Positions 12,982-13,840 of a stretch of 13,840 nt of DNA are shown piece after piece (within the stretch, counting starts at the first letter, position 1; each line of letters starts with the position of its first letter). The notes beneath the pieces were generated by a model. The model saw only the letters and a program-made list of their open reading frames with translations. It did not search any database and was not told where the DNA came from. The stretch spans positions 1-13,840 of the forward strand of contig CAKRSS010000052.1 of NCBI GenBank assembly GCA_934401725.1, written 5' to 3'. A program made the translations under genes and the position numbers. The stretch comes from an uncultured Eubacteriales bacterium. Lineage in GTDB: Bacteria; Bacillota; Clostridia; Oscillospirales; CAG-272.

Positions 12982-13374
12982 TTATTTTTCGCATTTTTGC
13001 TTGTCCCATGTCAGCTTGCCGGTCTCGACGGCGACCTCGTAGCGCTCGATCTTGTAGCTGAGCCGGGCAAGCGCGGCCTCAATCTGTGCTTTCTGCTCGA
13101 GAAGCGCCTCTCTTTGCTCGCGTAAAAGCTCCAGTCGCGCGCCGAAGGTCGAGTCGCCGAGGCTGAACAGCTTGACGTACTCGATTATGGCCTCAATCGG
13201 CAGGCCTGCGTTGCGCATACAGAGAATGAGCTCAAGCCAGCTGAGGTCCTCGTCCGTGTAGTTGCGTATGCCGCCCGGGGTCCGGCTGACTGGCGGCAGC
13301 ATACCGACGCGCTCATAATAGCGCAGTGTGTCGGCGGATATGCCGTATTTTTCACTGACTTCCTTGATGGTCAT
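12982..13374 (-). CDS. MerR-family regulator, AdhR/NmlR-like
   Basis: A 130-residue MerR-type activator. The N-terminal winged helix-turn-helix is MTIKEVSEKYGISADTLRYY (1-20) followed by ERVGMLPPVSRTPGGIRNY. After the dimerisation linker comes WLELILCMRNAGLPIEAIIEYV, with a cysteine at position 52. In the AdhR/NmlR subgroup a conserved cysteine here senses aldehydes or other thiol-reactive electrophiles. The C-terminal part (about 80-115) is a coiled coil, LREQREALLEQKAQIEAALARL, and there is no metal-binding loop. GGAGG precedes the ATG by 8 bases. Its promoter has the 19-bp spacer expected of MerR-controlled promoters, so autoregulation is likely, and the flavin reductase downstream is a probable target. 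The electrophile-sensing role is an inference. Confidence 0.93.
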   Translation of the reverse strand: MTIKEVSEKYGISADTLRYYERVGMLPPVSRTPGGIRNYTDEDLSWLELILCMRNAGLPIEAIIEYVKLFSLGDSTFGARLELLREQREALLEQKAQIEAALARLSYKIERYEVAVETGKLTWDKQKCEK

Positions 13375-13399
13375 GTGGGTCGCCTCCTTTGTATATATT

Positions 13400-13430
13400 A
13401 TTATATAACATGGAGTTGACTCTAAGTCAA
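13400..13430 (-). promoter_or_regulatory. MerR-type promoter with 19-bp spacer and operator
   Basis: On the minus strand TTGACT (13425-13430) is 19 bp from a perfect TATAAT (13400-13405). The over-long spacer is the hallmark of MerR-family promoters, where the regulator twists DNA to align the boxes. Inside it, TAGAGT-CA-ACTCCA (13411-13424) is a near-perfect inverted repeat, matching the GAGT/ACTC type operator of AdhR-like proteins. Confidence 0.88.
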
Positions 13431-13491
13431 GAGGTTTTTTAAAAAATCAGAAAATTTTATGAACGCGAATTTTGCTGCCTTCAATTGCCAT

Positions 13492-13520
13492 TCATAAAGC
13501 GGCGGGCGTTGAAAATAATA
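13492..13520 (+). promoter_or_regulatory. Possible sigma-G-type promoter for the SASP gene
   Basis: TCATA (13492-13496) and AATAATA (13514-13520), 17 bp apart, resemble the forespore sigma-G pattern (a CATA-like -35 and CATnnTA -10). SASP genes are normally sigma-G-dependent, which makes this the expected type, but the match is loose and could be chance in AT-rich DNA. Confidence 0.3.
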
Positions 13521-13607
13521 ATAGCAGAGCGCGAAAGCGACTCAATTAATATAGATTAACGGATCACAGGATGCATAACATCCGGCGTTCCGAGTAGGAG
13601 TTCCAAA

Positions 13608-13840
13608 ATGGCAAGAAATAACCGCGCACTCGTTCCCGAAGCTAAGGACGCTCTTGAGAAGTTCAAGATGGAAGCGGCTTCCGAAGTCGGCGTAAACCTC
13701 AACCAGGGCTACAACGGCGAGCTGACCTCCCGTCAGGCCGGTTCCATCGGCGGACAGATGGTCAACATTATGAACCCCGTACGAACTATGAAATTCGACC
13801 GTCACAACAGAATATCACAGGGACACAAAATAACCGTAAG
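13608..13840 (+). CDS. Alpha/beta-type small acid-soluble spore protein (runs off window)
   Basis: The first 77 codons of a DNA-binding spore protein that coats and protects forespore DNA. NNRALVPEAKDALEKFKMEAA leads into ASEVGVNLNQGYNGELTSRQ, then AGSIGGQMV, matching the alpha/beta SASP core. EAASE is the expected position of the germination protease (GPR) cleavage site, usually EIASEF or similar. AGGAG lies 7 bases before the ATG. No stop is reached before the window ends at residue 77. Typical alpha/beta SASPs are about 60-75 residues, and after GGQMV the sequence (NIMNPVRTMKFDRHNR) no longer resembles the family's C-terminal helix, so this version is extended or frameshifted. It lies divergently from the MerR gene and shows that the organism is a spore former. 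Confidence 0.9.
   Translation, partial: MARNNRALVPEAKDALEKFKMEAASEVGVNLNQGYNGELTSRQAGSIGGQMVNIMNPVRTMKFDRHNRISQGHKITV

Noticed and set aside
12224..13042. 272-codon plus-strand frame opposite the flavin reductase
   Set aside because: It runs through the terminator and the antisense of two well-supported genes; no ribosome site or domain.

Overview
The window looks like a GC-rich (clearly above 50% G+C by eye) chromosomal segment of a spore-forming, probably gut-associated, Clostridia-type Firmicute. The evidence is AGGAGG-type ribosome binding sites, sigma-A promoters with 16-19 bp spacers, an alpha/beta-type small acid-soluble spore protein (SASP) at the right edge, a single-chain iron-sulfur L-serine dehydratase, and hairpin-rich intergenic repeat clusters. 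The genus cannot be fixed from the sequence alone.

Layout. 1-957 has no convincing gene but holds short tandem repeats, hairpins and a duplicated 27-bp element. 958-2330 is a divergent pair: a small two-helix membrane protein (minus) and a LexA/CI-like XRE-S24 repressor (plus), with back-to-back consensus promoters between them. 2331-2648 carries two operator-like palindromes. 2649-3779 is a GT-B fold glycosyltransferase. 3780-4584 is a scrapyard: a 21-bp duplicated motif, a 64-nt hairpin, the frameshifted C-terminal stub of an IS110-family transposase, another long stem-loop and the terminator of the next gene. 4585-5658 (minus) is an FkbM-type methyltransferase, divergent from a HIT-family protein (5755-6093, plus). 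6255-7460 (minus) is L-serine dehydratase. 7500-8068 is a cluster of nested inverted and direct repeats, including a 176-bp near-continuous hairpin.

The right third holds three regulatory units. 8069-12133 (minus) is a translationally coupled operon, marR - ABC exporter subunit A - ABC exporter subunit B. The exporter is a heterodimer with one degenerate and one consensus nucleotide-binding domain, and two palindromic MarR-type operators overlap its transcription start region. 12332-12892 (minus) is a flavin reductase-like protein next to an AdhR/NmlR-like MerR regulator (12982-13374, minus), which has a cysteine at position 52 and a 19-bp-spacer promoter. 13608 to the end (plus) is the SASP, open at the window edge.

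I do not see a clear, unambiguous new defence or biosynthetic system. The most interesting things are the S24-repressor/small-membrane-protein divergent module (reminiscent in layout, not in sequence, of lexA/yneA), the paired palindromes at 2362-2517, the long hairpin repeat cluster at 7558-8059, and the fully readable MarR and MerR control regions.
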